From Chryseobacterium soli (GTDB lineage Bacteria > Bacteroidota > Bacteroidia > Flavobacteriales > Weeksellaceae): DNA of 64,000 bases. The translations under genes were made by a program, and so were the position numbers. The stretch is from NCBI RefSeq assembly GCF_000737705.1, contig NZ_JPRH01000012.1:1-64000 (forward strand). The letters run 5' to 3'. Positions 1 to 8,305 of the stretch are shown piece by piece. Below the pieces are notes generated by a model, which had not been told where the DNA came from, did not search any database, and saw only the letters and a program-made list of their open reading frames with translations. How positions within the stretch are numbered: position 1 is the stretch's first letter; each line of letters opens with the position of its first letter.

Positions 1-1290
1 AAGAGATTCAACGACTGGTCTATTTCAGCAGGTGCTGGAGTACCACTTATGCAGTCAGCAGATTTAACGTCTATAAAGAATGGTAATGGGAAAAACCTTT
101 TTGGATATTCTGCCTATGTAAGTATCGATAAGGCCATTACTCATGCTTTTGGTTTGAAATTACAATATGACAGAGGTGAAACCAGACAAGGTTGGTTTAA
201 CACAAAAGATGCTGCTCCCGATGCAACAGCAGTAGGGGCAAGAACTCAATACGATGCACTCTCTTTATTAGGAGATATCAACTTCTCTAATCTTTTGAGA
301 AGAGTTGATAACCACTCTCCTTTCAGATGGGCGTTGCACGGATATGCAGGGATTGGTACTATTGCTTACAGAGCTTACCAAAAAGATGCAACCGGTCAAA
401 GAATGGTTACTGAAATCAAACCTTTCCAATTAGGCTCTATGTTCGCACAAGCGGGTGCAGGTTTGAAATTTAAAGTAAACAGAAGAATCGATATCGAAGG
501 TAGATTGATGTACGTGGTAACTGGTGATGATGAATTCGATGGAGGTGGTGACAAATATAGTGCAATCAACCAACGTGAAGAGCAGGTATCTGATAACTTC
601 TTTAACGCTACTTTAGGGGTTACTTTAAAATTAGGAAAACACGAATCTCACTTAATGTGGCATGATCCGCTTCAGGAAATCTATTACAAACTGGATGTTT
701 TGGCTAACAAAAATCAAGATATTGAAGTTTGTAAAAAAGGTGATGCTGATAACGACGGAGTATGCGACGATTGGGACAGACAACTTGATACTCCTGCCGG
801 TGCAAGAGTTGACGGTGCAGGTGTTGCCCTTGACACGGATCTTGATGGCGTAATTGACCTTTACGATAAATGTGTAACCGTTCCTGGACCTGTTGAAAAC
901 AACGGTTGTCCTACAACTCCTACAGGACCTGTAGTAGAAACGGAAACTAAATTAGAAGGGATTGAGTTTGATTTAAATTCTGATAGAATTTTACCATCAA
1001 ATACTCCAATTCTAAACAACGCAGTAAACTATATCAATTCTTCAACTGGTTCTTACAGTGTAATTGGAGCAACAGATACAAGAGGTACTGATGCTTACAA
1101 CCAAAAGCTTTCTGAAAGAAGAGCGAATAACGTTAAGAATTACTTAATCAAAAACGGAGTTCAGTCTACTAAGATTAACGCTTTAGGAAAAGGTGAAAAA
1201 GACCTTAAATACCCTGAATGTGAACCTGCTACTAAATGTCCTGAATGGAAAAACAGAGCAAACAGAAGAGTTTACTTCGAAGCTAAATAA
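1..1290 (+). CDS. OmpA family outer-membrane protein, 5' end missing
   Basis: The reading frame is open from base 1, so the start lies outside the window; 429 residues are visible. The first ~230 residues alternate polar and apolar strands like an OprF-type beta-barrel. Residues ~245-290 are Asp-rich calcium-binding thrombospondin type 3 repeats (DADNDGVCDDWD, DTDLDGVIDLYDKC). Residues ~320-429 form an OmpA peptidoglycan-binding domain with the helix NQKLSERRANNVKNYL and a C-terminal NRRVYFE. The family links the outer membrane to peptidoglycan. The gene ends just before a strong hairpin terminator, so it is the last gene of its unit. The class is secure; specific function is unknown. Confidence 0.93.
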   Translation, partial: KRFNDWSISAGAGVPLMQSADLTSIKNGNGKNLFGYSAYVSIDKAITHAFGLKLQYDRGETRQGWFNTKDAAPDATAVGARTQYDALSLLGDINFSNLLRRVDNHSPFRWALHGYAGIGTIAYRAYQKDATGQRMVTEIKPFQLGSMFAQAGAGLKFKVNRRIDIEGRLMYVVTGDDEFDGGGDKYSAINQREEQVSDNFFNATLGVTLKLGKHESHLMWHDPLQEIYYKLDVLANKNQDIEVCKKGDADNDGVCDDWDRQLDTPAGARVDGAGVALDTDLDGVIDLYDKCVTVPGPVENNGCPTTPTGPVVETETKLEGIEFDLNSDRILPSNTPILNNAVNYINSSTGSYSVIGATDTRGTDAYNQKLSERRANNVKNYLIKNGVQSTKINALGKGEKDLKYPECEPATKCPEWKNRANRRVYFEAK

Positions 1291-1311
1291 TAAACTTTTA
1301 GTAAATTATAT

Positions 1312-1339
1312 AAAAGTCACGCTATGCGTGACTTTTTTT
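1312..1339 (+). terminator. Intrinsic terminator after the OmpA-family gene
   Basis: An 11-bp perfect stem (AAAAGTCACGC with GCGTGACTTTT) closes on a 3-base loop and runs into a T tract. It sits 22 bases after the stop codon. Confidence 0.85.
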
Positions 1340-1367
1340 GTTGTAATACTTTCCTTATTTTTACCTC

Positions 1368-3269
1368 ATGATTTCTCAGCAAGATTTTCAAAAATTAAAA
1401 TATGATACCCTAAAATATTTTTGGGGATATGATGATTTTAGGGATTCTCAGGAAGAAATTATCAATGCTGTTATCAACGAAAAAGACGGTTTGATTCTCT
1501 TACCTACCGGTGCCGGAAAATCACTCTGCTACCAGCTTCCAGCTCTACTGAAAGAAGGAACATGTCTTGTTATTTCTCCATTGCTTGCCCTGATGAAAGA
1601 TCAGGTCAATCAACTTAAATCCCGCGGGATAGAAGCCGAATATTTATCTTCTGAACTGGATGAATATGATGCAGAAACCATTTACAGCCGCTGTAAGGAA
1701 GGACTAACAAAACTTTTATATGTTTCTCCTGAAAGATTAACAAACAATCAATTCCTTCAAAATATTCAGGAAATACAATTGTCATTTATTGCCGTAGATG
1801 AAGCACACTGTATTTCAGAATGGGGGCAGGATTTCCGTCCAAGCTATCAGAATATAAAAAATTTCAGAACAAATATCCCTGAAATTCCTTGTCTGGCGTT
1901 AACGGCAACTGCTACTCCAAAAGTATTGGAGGAAATTAAAACCAAACTGGAACTTAAAAACCCTAAGGTCTTTCAAAAAAGTTTTAAACGAGAGAATATT
2001 AAAATTTTCACGGAAGAAGTTTCTGATAAATTCCAGCGTATTTTTGACATTTTAAAACATACCAATGATTCAGGAATCGTTTATGTACGTACAAGAAAAG
2101 AAGCTGAACTGCTAACTGAGTATTTACATAAAAACCAACTGAAAAATGTTGATTATTTTCATGCAGGATTAACGACAAAAGAGAAAAATGCCAGACAAAC
2201 GATCTGGAGCAACAGTGAAACTAATGTATTGATTTCTACCAATGCTTTTGGGATGGGAATTGATAAGGATAATGTTCGTTTTGTAATCCATTATTCTCCG
2301 GCTCCTTCCATTGAAAATTATTATCAGGAAATCGGAAGAGCGGGAAGAGATGGAAAAGACAGTTTTGCGTTTATGCTTTGGAATAAGCAGGAACTTTTAA
2401 ATTTCGATCAGATCTTAAAAAATCAGATTCCTAATAAAGCAGAATTTCTGAAAATTGTCAGTTACCTCTACTCTATTTTCCAGGTGGCAGAATTCGAATT
2501 ACCTGAAAAAGTATTCCAGCTGAATACAGTCGGAATCCAAAACTTTACAAAGTTATCCAGAGCTAAAATTAATAATGTACTGAACTTCCTGCACAACCAG
2601 GAAATCATTTATTTTAACGACAACAAAAGCCTGTCTTCTTTACAGCTTTTAATGCAGGCTGATGAGATTGATCAGCTGCCTCAAAAAGACGCCTATTTCA
2701 TAGAGCTTATGCTTCGTACCATTTCCGGTATTACTACCCATAAAGTAATGTTCAGTGAACAACAGGCCAGTAATAAATTAGGAATCAGTATCGACCTGAT
2801 TAAAGAACGTCTAAAGGAATTGCAGAAGAAAAATTATCTGGAATATGTGGATGGTGCTTTATCAAGTATAAAATTCTTAAAACCCAGAGACGAAAGAGCT
2901 GTTAACGCTGCCTACTGGAAGTTGTTTGAACACATTCAGCGAAATAAGATCCAGAAGTGGGAGGAAATGAAGTTTTATGTAGAGAACAAAGATTACTGCA
3001 AAATGAAATTAATTCTTTCTTATTTCGGAGAGAAGAATTCTAAAAACTGTGGCCAGTGTTCTGTTTGTGAGAAAAATAAACAATCGATTTTTGGAAAAAA
3101 TATTTCTTTGCAGATCATTAATTTATTATCCAAAAGAGCCTCAACGATTGAAGAACTGTCTGTTCAGCTGAGCTACCATTCCAAGGAGAACATTTTAGAA
3201 AATCTAATTTTTTTGTTGGATTCCGGAAAGGTAAGAATGGTGAATTTCAGAACGTATGCACTGGCGTAG
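1368..3269 (+). CDS. recQ: RecQ-family ATP-dependent DNA helicase
   Basis: A 633-residue superfamily 2 helicase for 3'-5' DNA unwinding in repair and recombination. Motif I is LPTGAGKSLCYQLPAL near residue 44, the DEAH box with RecQ loop is VDEAHCISEWGQDFRPSY near 143, motif III is TATATP, and motif VI is YYQEIGRAGRDGK. A Cys4 zinc site (CKMKL...CGQCSVC) lies near residues 543-567. After the zinc site there is a short winged-helix-like tail and no obvious HRDC domain, as in shorter Bacteroidetes RecQ proteins. The ATG is preceded by an AT-rich box TATTTTTA, a weak match to the -7 element. It stands alone between two intergenic spacers. Confidence 0.95.
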   Translation: MISQQDFQKLKYDTLKYFWGYDDFRDSQEEIINAVINEKDGLILLPTGAGKSLCYQLPALLKEGTCLVISPLLALMKDQVNQLKSRGIEAEYLSSELDEYDAETIYSRCKEGLTKLLYVSPERLTNNQFLQNIQEIQLSFIAVDEAHCISEWGQDFRPSYQNIKNFRTNIPEIPCLALTATATPKVLEEIKTKLELKNPKVFQKSFKRENIKIFTEEVSDKFQRIFDILKHTNDSGIVYVRTRKEAELLTEYLHKNQLKNVDYFHAGLTTKEKNARQTIWSNSETNVLISTNAFGMGIDKDNVRFVIHYSPAPSIENYYQEIGRAGRDGKDSFAFMLWNKQELLNFDQILKNQIPNKAEFLKIVSYLYSIFQVAEFELPEKVFQLNTVGIQNFTKLSRAKINNVLNFLHNQEIIYFNDNKSLSSLQLLMQADEIDQLPQKDAYFIELMLRTISGITTHKVMFSEQQASNKLGISIDLIKERLKELQKKNYLEYVDGALSSIKFLKPRDERAVNAAYWKLFEHIQRNKIQKWEEMKFYVENKDYCKMKLILSYFGEKNSKNCGQCSVCEKNKQSIFGKNISLQIINLLSKRASTIEELSVQLSYHSKENILENLIFLLDSGKVRMVNFRTYALA

Positions 3270-3277
3270 GTGTTTTC

Positions 3278-3340
3278 TTTAGTGTTTAGTGTTTAGTGTT
3301 TAGTGTTTAGTGTTTAGTGTTTAGTGTTTAGTGTTTAGTG
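3278..3340. repeat. Nine tandem copies of a 7-bp unit (TTTAGTG)
   Basis: Nine exact head-to-tail copies of TTTAGTG occupy 63 bp, starting 8 bases after the recQ stop codon. The array is perfect, so it is recent or is kept uniform by slippage. The spacer after it (3341-3498) is low-complexity sequence rich in CAAC/ATCAAC words and shows no gene. Confidence 0.97.
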
Positions 3341-3486
3341 TGAAAATACTTAACCAAATTCTAAAAAGTATCAACTGCCAACCAAAAATTACCAGCCAAA
3401 TACTAAAAACCAACAACTATCAATCATCAACCAACCACCCTCCATCAATATCTTCAATTTTTATTTTTCAATAATCAAAAGACTCC

Positions 3487-3494
3487 TATCTTTG
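3487..3494 (+). promoter_or_regulatory. Bacteroidetes -7 promoter element for fmt
   Basis: TATCTTTG matches TAnnTTTG exactly. It ends only 4 bases before the fmt ATG, so the transcript would be leaderless or nearly so if this is the active promoter. Confidence 0.6.
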
Positions 3495-3498
3495 CAGT

Positions 3499-4446
3499 AT
3501 GAAATCATTGAAAGTCGTTTTCCTAGGTACTCCAGAGTTTGCAAAGACTTCACTGGAAGCCATCCATCAATCAAATCATGAAGTTGTAGGTGTAGTAACC
3601 GTTGCTGATAAAGCCAGCGGACGCGGACAAAAAATCAATCAATCTCCGGTAAAAGTATATGCAGCAGAACATAATATTCCGGTTTTTCAACCTGAAAAAT
3701 TAAGAAATCCAGAATTTTTGGAATCACTCCGAGCATTAGATGCTGATGTTTTTGTAGTCGTTGCTTTCAGAATGATGCCTAAAGTTCTTTTTGAAATGCC
3801 TAGAATGGGTACTTTCAACCTTCACGCTTCTCTCCTGCCCGATTACAGAGGTGCTGCCCCTATTAATTATGCCGTGATCAACGGGGAAGAAAAAACAGGA
3901 GCCACTACATTTTTCATTAATGAAAAAATAGATGAAGGAAATATTCTTCTGCAGGAAGAAATCAATATTCTGCCTGATGAAAATGCAGGAAGTCTTCATG
4001 ACCGGCTTATGGAAATGGGTTCTAAGCTGGTGGTAAAAACGTTGGACGGATTAGTAGAAAATGCTATTGAAGAAAGACCGCAGCCTCACGTAGAACACCC
4101 GAAAAACGCCTATAAAATCTTTAAAGAAGATACCAAAATAAATTGGGATGCTCCTTCAAAAACGGTTCATCAGTTTATCTTAGGAATGTCGCCTTATCCT
4201 GCAGCATTTACCACATTAAAAATTGGAGATGAGGAAAAAGGATTGAAAATATATGCCGGAAAATTTGAAATTGCAAACCACGGAAAACCTGCCGGTACCT
4301 TAGAAATTTCCAAAAACAGCTTTAAGATCTATACTCAGGATGGATTTTATGAGCCTTTGGAATTGCAGCTGGAAGGAAAGAAAAGAATGAATATTAAAGA
4401 TTTTCTGAATGGATTCAGAAATTTCGACGAAATAAAAATGGCTTGA
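3499..4446 (+). CDS. fmt: Methionyl-tRNA formyltransferase
   Basis: 315 residues, the usual length. It formylates Met-tRNA(fMet) with 10-formyl-THF for translation initiation. The N-terminus VVFLGTPEFA is the family hallmark. The catalytic segment FNLHASLLPDYRGAAPI (near residue 107) carries the Asn and His, and INEKIDEGNIL carries the matching Asp. The C-terminal domain (from ~205) binds tRNA. The last eight codons and the stop lie in the left arm of a 25-bp perfect inverted repeat. The convergent ribBA gene follows. Confidence 0.97.
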   Translation: MKSLKVVFLGTPEFAKTSLEAIHQSNHEVVGVVTVADKASGRGQKINQSPVKVYAAEHNIPVFQPEKLRNPEFLESLRALDADVFVVVAFRMMPKVLFEMPRMGTFNLHASLLPDYRGAAPINYAVINGEEKTGATTFFINEKIDEGNILLQEEINILPDENAGSLHDRLMEMGSKLVVKTLDGLVENAIEERPQPHVEHPKNAYKIFKEDTKINWDAPSKTVHQFILGMSPYPAAFTTLKIGDEEKGLKIYAGKFEIANHGKPAGTLEISKNSFKIYTQDGFYEPLELQLEGKKRMNIKDFLNGFRNFDEIKMA

Positions 4447-4475
4447 TAAATCAAGCCATTTTTATTTCGTCGAAA
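4422..4475. terminator. 25-bp perfect hairpin overlapping the end of fmt
   Basis: Bases 4422-4446 are exactly complementary to 4451-4475, with a 4-base TAAA loop. The left arm encodes the C-terminal residues of Fmt and its stop. It probably ends transcription from fmt and from convergent ribBA. The inner 12 bp plus T run alone would make a terminator; the outer 13 bp are unusual. Confidence 0.85.
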
Positions 4476-4549
4476 GCCATATTCAATAATAAGTTAACAA
4501 CACTGTAAATAATCAGTAAAATTGAATATTCAAATAGCAAACATGTATT

Positions 4550-5671
4550 TTATAATTGAACCAGCTCAGTTACCTCAACATCATATCCTCCTACCTGAGG
4601 TTTAACATCAGGATTCTGAGTAATTACTTTGAATTTATTAATTCCCAGATTTTTCAGAATCTGTGTTCCGATACCGTAATCTCTGTAATTGTATGCTAAC
4701 GTTGGACGTTTTTCCTGACCATCCTGATAATCCAGAAACTGCTGTAATTTCTTTAATGTATTCTCAGAATTGGAAACATTATTGATGAAAATAATGACAC
4801 CCTTCCCTTCTTCATTAATCATATTGGTCACTTTCTCCAATAGTGGCTTTTCACCATTGTTAAGTCTTGTCAATACATCAAAATAAGAATCTGAAGACTG
4901 AACTCTCACTAAAACAGGTTCATCCACGGTCCATGATCCTTTTGCCAATGCAAAGTGAATCTGTTCGTTGGAAGTTTCTCTGAAAGCATAAAAATCAAAT
5001 TCTCCGTAATGGGTTTTAACTTTTCTTTCTTCCAGTCTGTCGATAAGATTTCCTTTTTTAAGCTGATAATGGATCAAATCTTCAATAGAAACGATCTTCA
5101 TATCATGTTTCTGAGCAAATGCATAAAGATCAGGCAAACGGGACATGGTACCATCTTCATTCATGATTTCGCAAATCACCCCTCCTTCTTTCAATCCTGC
5201 TAAATTCGTAAGATCAATTGCAGCTTCAGTATGACCGGCTCTTTTCAAAACACCTCCTTTTTTTGCACGAAGCGGGAAAATGTGTCCAGGTCTCATGAAA
5301 TCGGTAGGCTTTGAACGTTCGTCCATCAATGCCAAAATCGTTTTTGCTCTGTCACCTGCAGAAATACCTGTAGAAGTTCCATTTCCAAGAAGGTCAACGG
5401 ATACGGTAAATGCAGTTTCTTTAGGATCGCTGCTTCTGCTTACCATGATATCCAAACCTAGCTCGTCACATCTTTTTTCCGGAAGCGGCATACAGATTAA
5501 GCCTCTTCCATGAACGGCCATAAAATTTATAAGCTCAGGAGTTGTAAGTTCCGCAGCACAAAGAAAATCACCTTCGTTTTCTCTGTTCTCATCATCTACT
5601 ACTATGATTATTTTACCATTTTTAAGGTCTTCAATAGCCTCTGGAATAGTATTTAATTTAATATCAGACAT
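4550..5671 (-). CDS. ribBA: RibB (DHBP synthase) fused to a degenerate GTP cyclohydrolase II domain
   Basis: 373 residues. The N-terminal half (to ~205) is a full 3,4-dihydroxy-2-butanone-4-phosphate synthase of riboflavin synthesis, with DDENRENEGDF and GTSTGISAGDRAKT. The C-terminal half still has GTP-cyclohydrolase II sections (HYGEFDFYAFRE, DYGIGTQILKNLG, KVITQNP) but lacks the zinc cysteines of the family pattern (GECxSGD...CDCG): that region reads VRVQSSDSYFDVLTRLNNGE. RibB activity is expected; RibA activity is not. I start at MSDIKLNTIP because an exact -7 element lies just upstream, inside any longer frame (to 5722). Confidence 0.9.
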   Translation of the reverse strand: MSDIKLNTIPEAIEDLKNGKIIIVVDDENRENEGDFLCAAELTTPELINFMAVHGRGLICMPLPEKRCDELGLDIMVSRSSDPKETAFTVSVDLLGNGTSTGISAGDRAKTILALMDERSKPTDFMRPGHIFPLRAKKGGVLKRAGHTEAAIDLTNLAGLKEGGVICEIMNEDGTMSRLPDLYAFAQKHDMKIVSIEDLIHYQLKKGNLIDRLEERKVKTHYGEFDFYAFRETSNEQIHFALAKGSWTVDEPVLVRVQSSDSYFDVLTRLNNGEKPLLEKVTNMINEEGKGVIIFINNVSNSENTLKKLQQFLDYQDGQEKRPTLAYNYRDYGIGTQILKNLGINKFKVITQNPDVKPQVGGYDVEVTELVQL

Positions 5672-5690
5672 TTTTACTTTTTGATTTTTG

Positions 5691-5698
5691 CAAAGATA
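5691..5698 (-). promoter_or_regulatory. -7 promoter element for ribBA
   Basis: On the minus strand this reads TATCTTTG, an exact TAnnTTTG match about 20 bases before the ATG at 5671. It argues against a start further upstream. Confidence 0.7.
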
Positions 5699-5739
5699 CT
5701 CATAATAATAAGCATCTGCCAATTAATATAAACGGTTTA

Positions 5740-6744
5740 TTAAGCTTTGAATAAGGAGTCTGCTGCCTTTCTGAATATATCGTAAGACTCAAGTCTTTTC
5801 TGATGGTCATAAATATGGGAGTTGATCATTAATTCATCAACATTGAATTTTTCCTGAAAATTTTTCAGCTTTTCTTCTATTTCTGATTGATCTCCTATGA
5901 AACTGTATCGTAGCTTCTGCAATACCATAGATTTTTCCATGGGCGACCAGATATCGTCCATATCATCAACCGGTGGTGCAAAAGGCTTTCTGTCGTTCCT
6001 TACAATATTGATAAACGCCTGGAATAATGTTGTTGAAAGCTGATGAGCTTCTTCGGATGTTTCGGCGGCTATCCCATTAATACAGGCTAAAATATAAGGT
6101 TTATCCAGCTGTTTTGAAGGTTCAAAATGTTCCCGGTAGATCTTGAAAGCCATCTCCATCTGTTCAGGAGCAAAATGTCCCGCAAATGCATACGGAAGCC
6201 CTAATTCTGCAGCCAGCCATGCACTGTCGGTACTGGATCCTAAAATATAAATCGGAATATCCAATCCTTCGCCGGGAATGGCACGCACCAATGCATTAGA
6301 ATTTTCTTTGGAAAAATATTTTTGCAGTTCCAGGATCTGTCTTGGAAACTGTTCATTAATGATTGCTGGGTTTCGGCCTAATGCCTGAGCGGTTAAACCG
6401 TCTGTTCCCGGCGCTCTTCCCACTCCCAGATCAATTCTTCCAGGGAAAAGAGATTCCAATGTTCCAAACTGTTCGGCAATGATCAGTGAACTGTGATTGG
6501 GCAGCATGATACCACCTGATCCCACTTTAATTTTTTTTGTTCCATTGGCTATAAAACCGATTAACACAGACGTGGCAGAACTTGCAATACTTTCCATATT
6601 GTGGTGTTCGGCAAGCCAGAATCTTTTATATTCCAAATTTTCAGTATGGTTTGCTAAAGACAAACTGTCCTGAAACGTATCATGAATGCTTTTTCCCTGC
6701 TTTACGGGAGCAAGGTCTAACACAGAAATTTCAAAATTTTTCAT
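5740..6744 (-). CDS. LLM-class flavin-dependent oxidoreductase
   Basis: 334 residues of the bacterial-luciferase-like (LLM) fold, a TIM barrel that uses FMNH2 and O2. Recognisable blocks are RFWLAEHHNMESIASSAT (near 43), IKVGSGGIMLPNHSSL, and LFPGRIDLGVGRAPGTD (near 105), typical of the YhbW-like subgroup with the cofactor-contact His pair. Substrate unknown. It lies upstream of ribBA on the same strand; a link to flavin supply is possible, but each has its own promoter element. Confidence 0.9.
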   Translation of the reverse strand: MKNFEISVLDLAPVKQGKSIHDTFQDSLSLANHTENLEYKRFWLAEHHNMESIASSATSVLIGFIANGTKKIKVGSGGIMLPNHSSLIIAEQFGTLESLFPGRIDLGVGRAPGTDGLTAQALGRNPAIINEQFPRQILELQKYFSKENSNALVRAIPGEGLDIPIYILGSSTDSAWLAAELGLPYAFAGHFAPEQMEMAFKIYREHFEPSKQLDKPYILACINGIAAETSEEAHQLSTTLFQAFINIVRNDRKPFAPPVDDMDDIWSPMEKSMVLQKLRYSFIGDQSEIEEKLKNFQEKFNVDELMINSHIYDHQKRLESYDIFRKAADSLFKA

Positions 6745-6773
6745 AATCTTTACATTGTTGGTCTAAAACCAAA

Positions 6774-6781
6774 CAAATGTA
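6774..6781 (-). promoter_or_regulatory. -7 promoter element for the flavin oxidoreductase
   Basis: The minus strand reads TACATTTG, an exact TAnnTTTG match about 30 bases before the ATG at 6744. Confidence 0.6.
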
Positions 6782-6939
6782 AAACATATAAACTGCATTA
6801 GTTACTTTTTGTAATTGATATGTTTAATGGCTGTAGTGAGAGAAAAACTATTGAGAATTATTTAGTTTTCTTTATTTTTTTTGTAATAAAAAAATAGTTT
6901 ATTTACACATTTAAATAAAAACTAAAATTTAAACTAGAA

Positions 6940-7377
6940 ATGAAAAAATTTTATCTGTTAATGATCACATTCATTTTAACCAGCTGTTCTTTTAATCAAA
7001 CTTTTTCTAATAGAGAATCGGATAAAGAGGACGCTGAAAAGATTTCGAAAAAATTTTATTGGGAACTGCGATATGGAACCGATCATGATAAAATTTATAA
7101 ATTATTTAGTGATAAGTTTTTTGAAGTGACCAACAGAGAAACACTTGATAAAATGATTACCGTTTCAGAAAATGAAATCGGGCCGATTACAGAATGTAAT
7201 CTGGTGAAATGGGAAACCTTAGTTGTAAAGGGAAGTAATTCAAAAAGTGAATACGACCTTACCTATGACATTAAAAGAAGCAATGGTAAAACAGAGGAAA
7301 CTTTTTCAATGCATGAAGAAAATGGAACAATTAAAATTGTGGGATATAGGATTAACCAGGATATGTTAAATAAATAA
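6940..7377 (+). CDS. Small lipoprotein of unknown function
   Basis: 145 residues. A short signal peptide ends in the lipobox LTSC (Cys16), so it should be a membrane-anchored lipoprotein. The rest is a compact alpha+beta domain, beginning with a helix rich in Lys and Glu (DKEDAEKISKKFYWELRYG) and ending in beta strands; this suggests an NTF2-like or DUF4019-like fold, a guess from pattern only. It is the first of three small genes reading the same way (6940-8298), and the three may be cotranscribed. No enzymatic motif is seen. Confidence 0.75.
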   Translation: MKKFYLLMITFILTSCSFNQTFSNRESDKEDAEKISKKFYWELRYGTDHDKIYKLFSDKFFEVTNRETLDKMITVSENEIGPITECNLVKWETLVVKGSNSKSEYDLTYDIKRSNGKTEETFSMHEENGTIKIVGYRINQDMLNK

Positions 7378-7401
7378 ACCCAACAATTAATACTCGTGAC
7401 T

Positions 7402-7851
7402 ATGAAATCTAAAATAATGTATCTCGAAAATAAATCAAATGGCCACAATGGATTGGCTTGGATTGGTTTTGTTGAGTTTTCAAAATCAGGCCAAACAGTT
7501 TATTTTGATAATAAAGCTTTGAAAAAGCTTAAAATATCAGGAATCAGCGGGAATTATTTTGATATAGAAACAGGAGAAGAATATTGGGTTTCTGGTATTA
7601 AAAAAAATGGACAGGACCGCCACCCTTTAGGCAGTGGAAAAATAATGCTCGACAAAAGTTCAATCGAAGAATATCTAAAATTGGTAGATTTTAAAACAAT
7701 CAATGAACAAAAATATACAATAACCGAATTCAGCAAAACTGATAAAACACGTTTTGACATTAATGAAAATGCTGAAATTGAACTTAGAGACGAAAGTCGG
7801 CAGGCAACTTTCTATGATAATAATCGAAGAAAATTAATAAATAGTTATTAA
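7402..7851 (+). CDS. Conserved small protein of unknown function
   Basis: 149 residues, no signal peptide. The central motif FSKSGQTVYF...NYFDIETGEEYWVSG, followed by K.NGQDRH, resembles a small Bacteroidetes family I remember but cannot name reliably. Candidate starts are GTG 7396, ATG 7402 and ATG 7417; 7402 is a compromise, and relatives I recall begin close to MYLENKS (7417). The stop codon abuts the ATG of the next gene, which implies translational coupling and a shared function. Confidence 0.7.
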   Translation: MKSKIMYLENKSNGHNGLAWIGFVEFSKSGQTVYFDNKALKKLKISGISGNYFDIETGEEYWVSGIKKNGQDRHPLGSGKIMLDKSSIEEYLKLVDFKTINEQKYTITEFSKTDKTRFDINENAEIELRDESRQATFYDNNRRKLINSY

Positions 7852-8298
7852 ATGAAAAAGTGTTATCCGATTATTATATCATTTCTAATGTCTTTCATTC
7901 TAGGTTGCAACCCATATAAAGAAGATAGTGCAACCTTGATGGAAACAAACAAATATATTGTTTATACTTCAAAAGAAAACATTAAAAGAGTGTTCCAAAA
8001 ATGGTTAAAAAGTCAAAAATATAACACTTCAATTATTGAAGAGGATACAAATTTATATAATGAAATAGTAAAAAAAGAAAATAATAATCCTTGGAATATT
8101 TACAAAACTGCAGATAGCTTAAAACAAGGCCGAAGATTAAATTTTCATACAGCTTTTTTATTAGAAACAAATCAAGCCTTCATTTTTAATAAAGTTTCTC
8201 ACAAATTAGAAAAATTAACTATCGAAAAATCCGATAGTGACAGAAAATTTAAAGTAAATGACACTATCATTTTACACGTAATAGATAAATTTTATTAA
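7852..8298 (+). CDS. Putative lipoprotein, unknown function
   Basis: 148 residues starting directly after the stop of the previous gene. The signal peptide has the lipobox ILGC (Cys19). The mature part is Lys/Asn-rich and low in GC, with no family I recognise. The coupled pair of one soluble protein and one lipoprotein would fit an effector/immunity or sensor pair, but nothing in the sequence proves this. The convergent helicase gene ends 8 bases after its stop. Confidence 0.7.
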   Translation: MKKCYPIIISFLMSFILGCNPYKEDSATLMETNKYIVYTSKENIKRVFQKWLKSQKYNTSIIEEDTNLYNEIVKKENNNPWNIYKTADSLKQGRRLNFHTAFLLETNQAFIFNKVSHKLEKLTIEKSDSDRKFKVNDTIILHVIDKFY

Positions 8299-8305
8299 TC
8301 TAAGT

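Noticed and set aside
3278-3340. CRISPR array
   Set aside because: The repeat unit is 7 bp without spacers; no cas genes are near.
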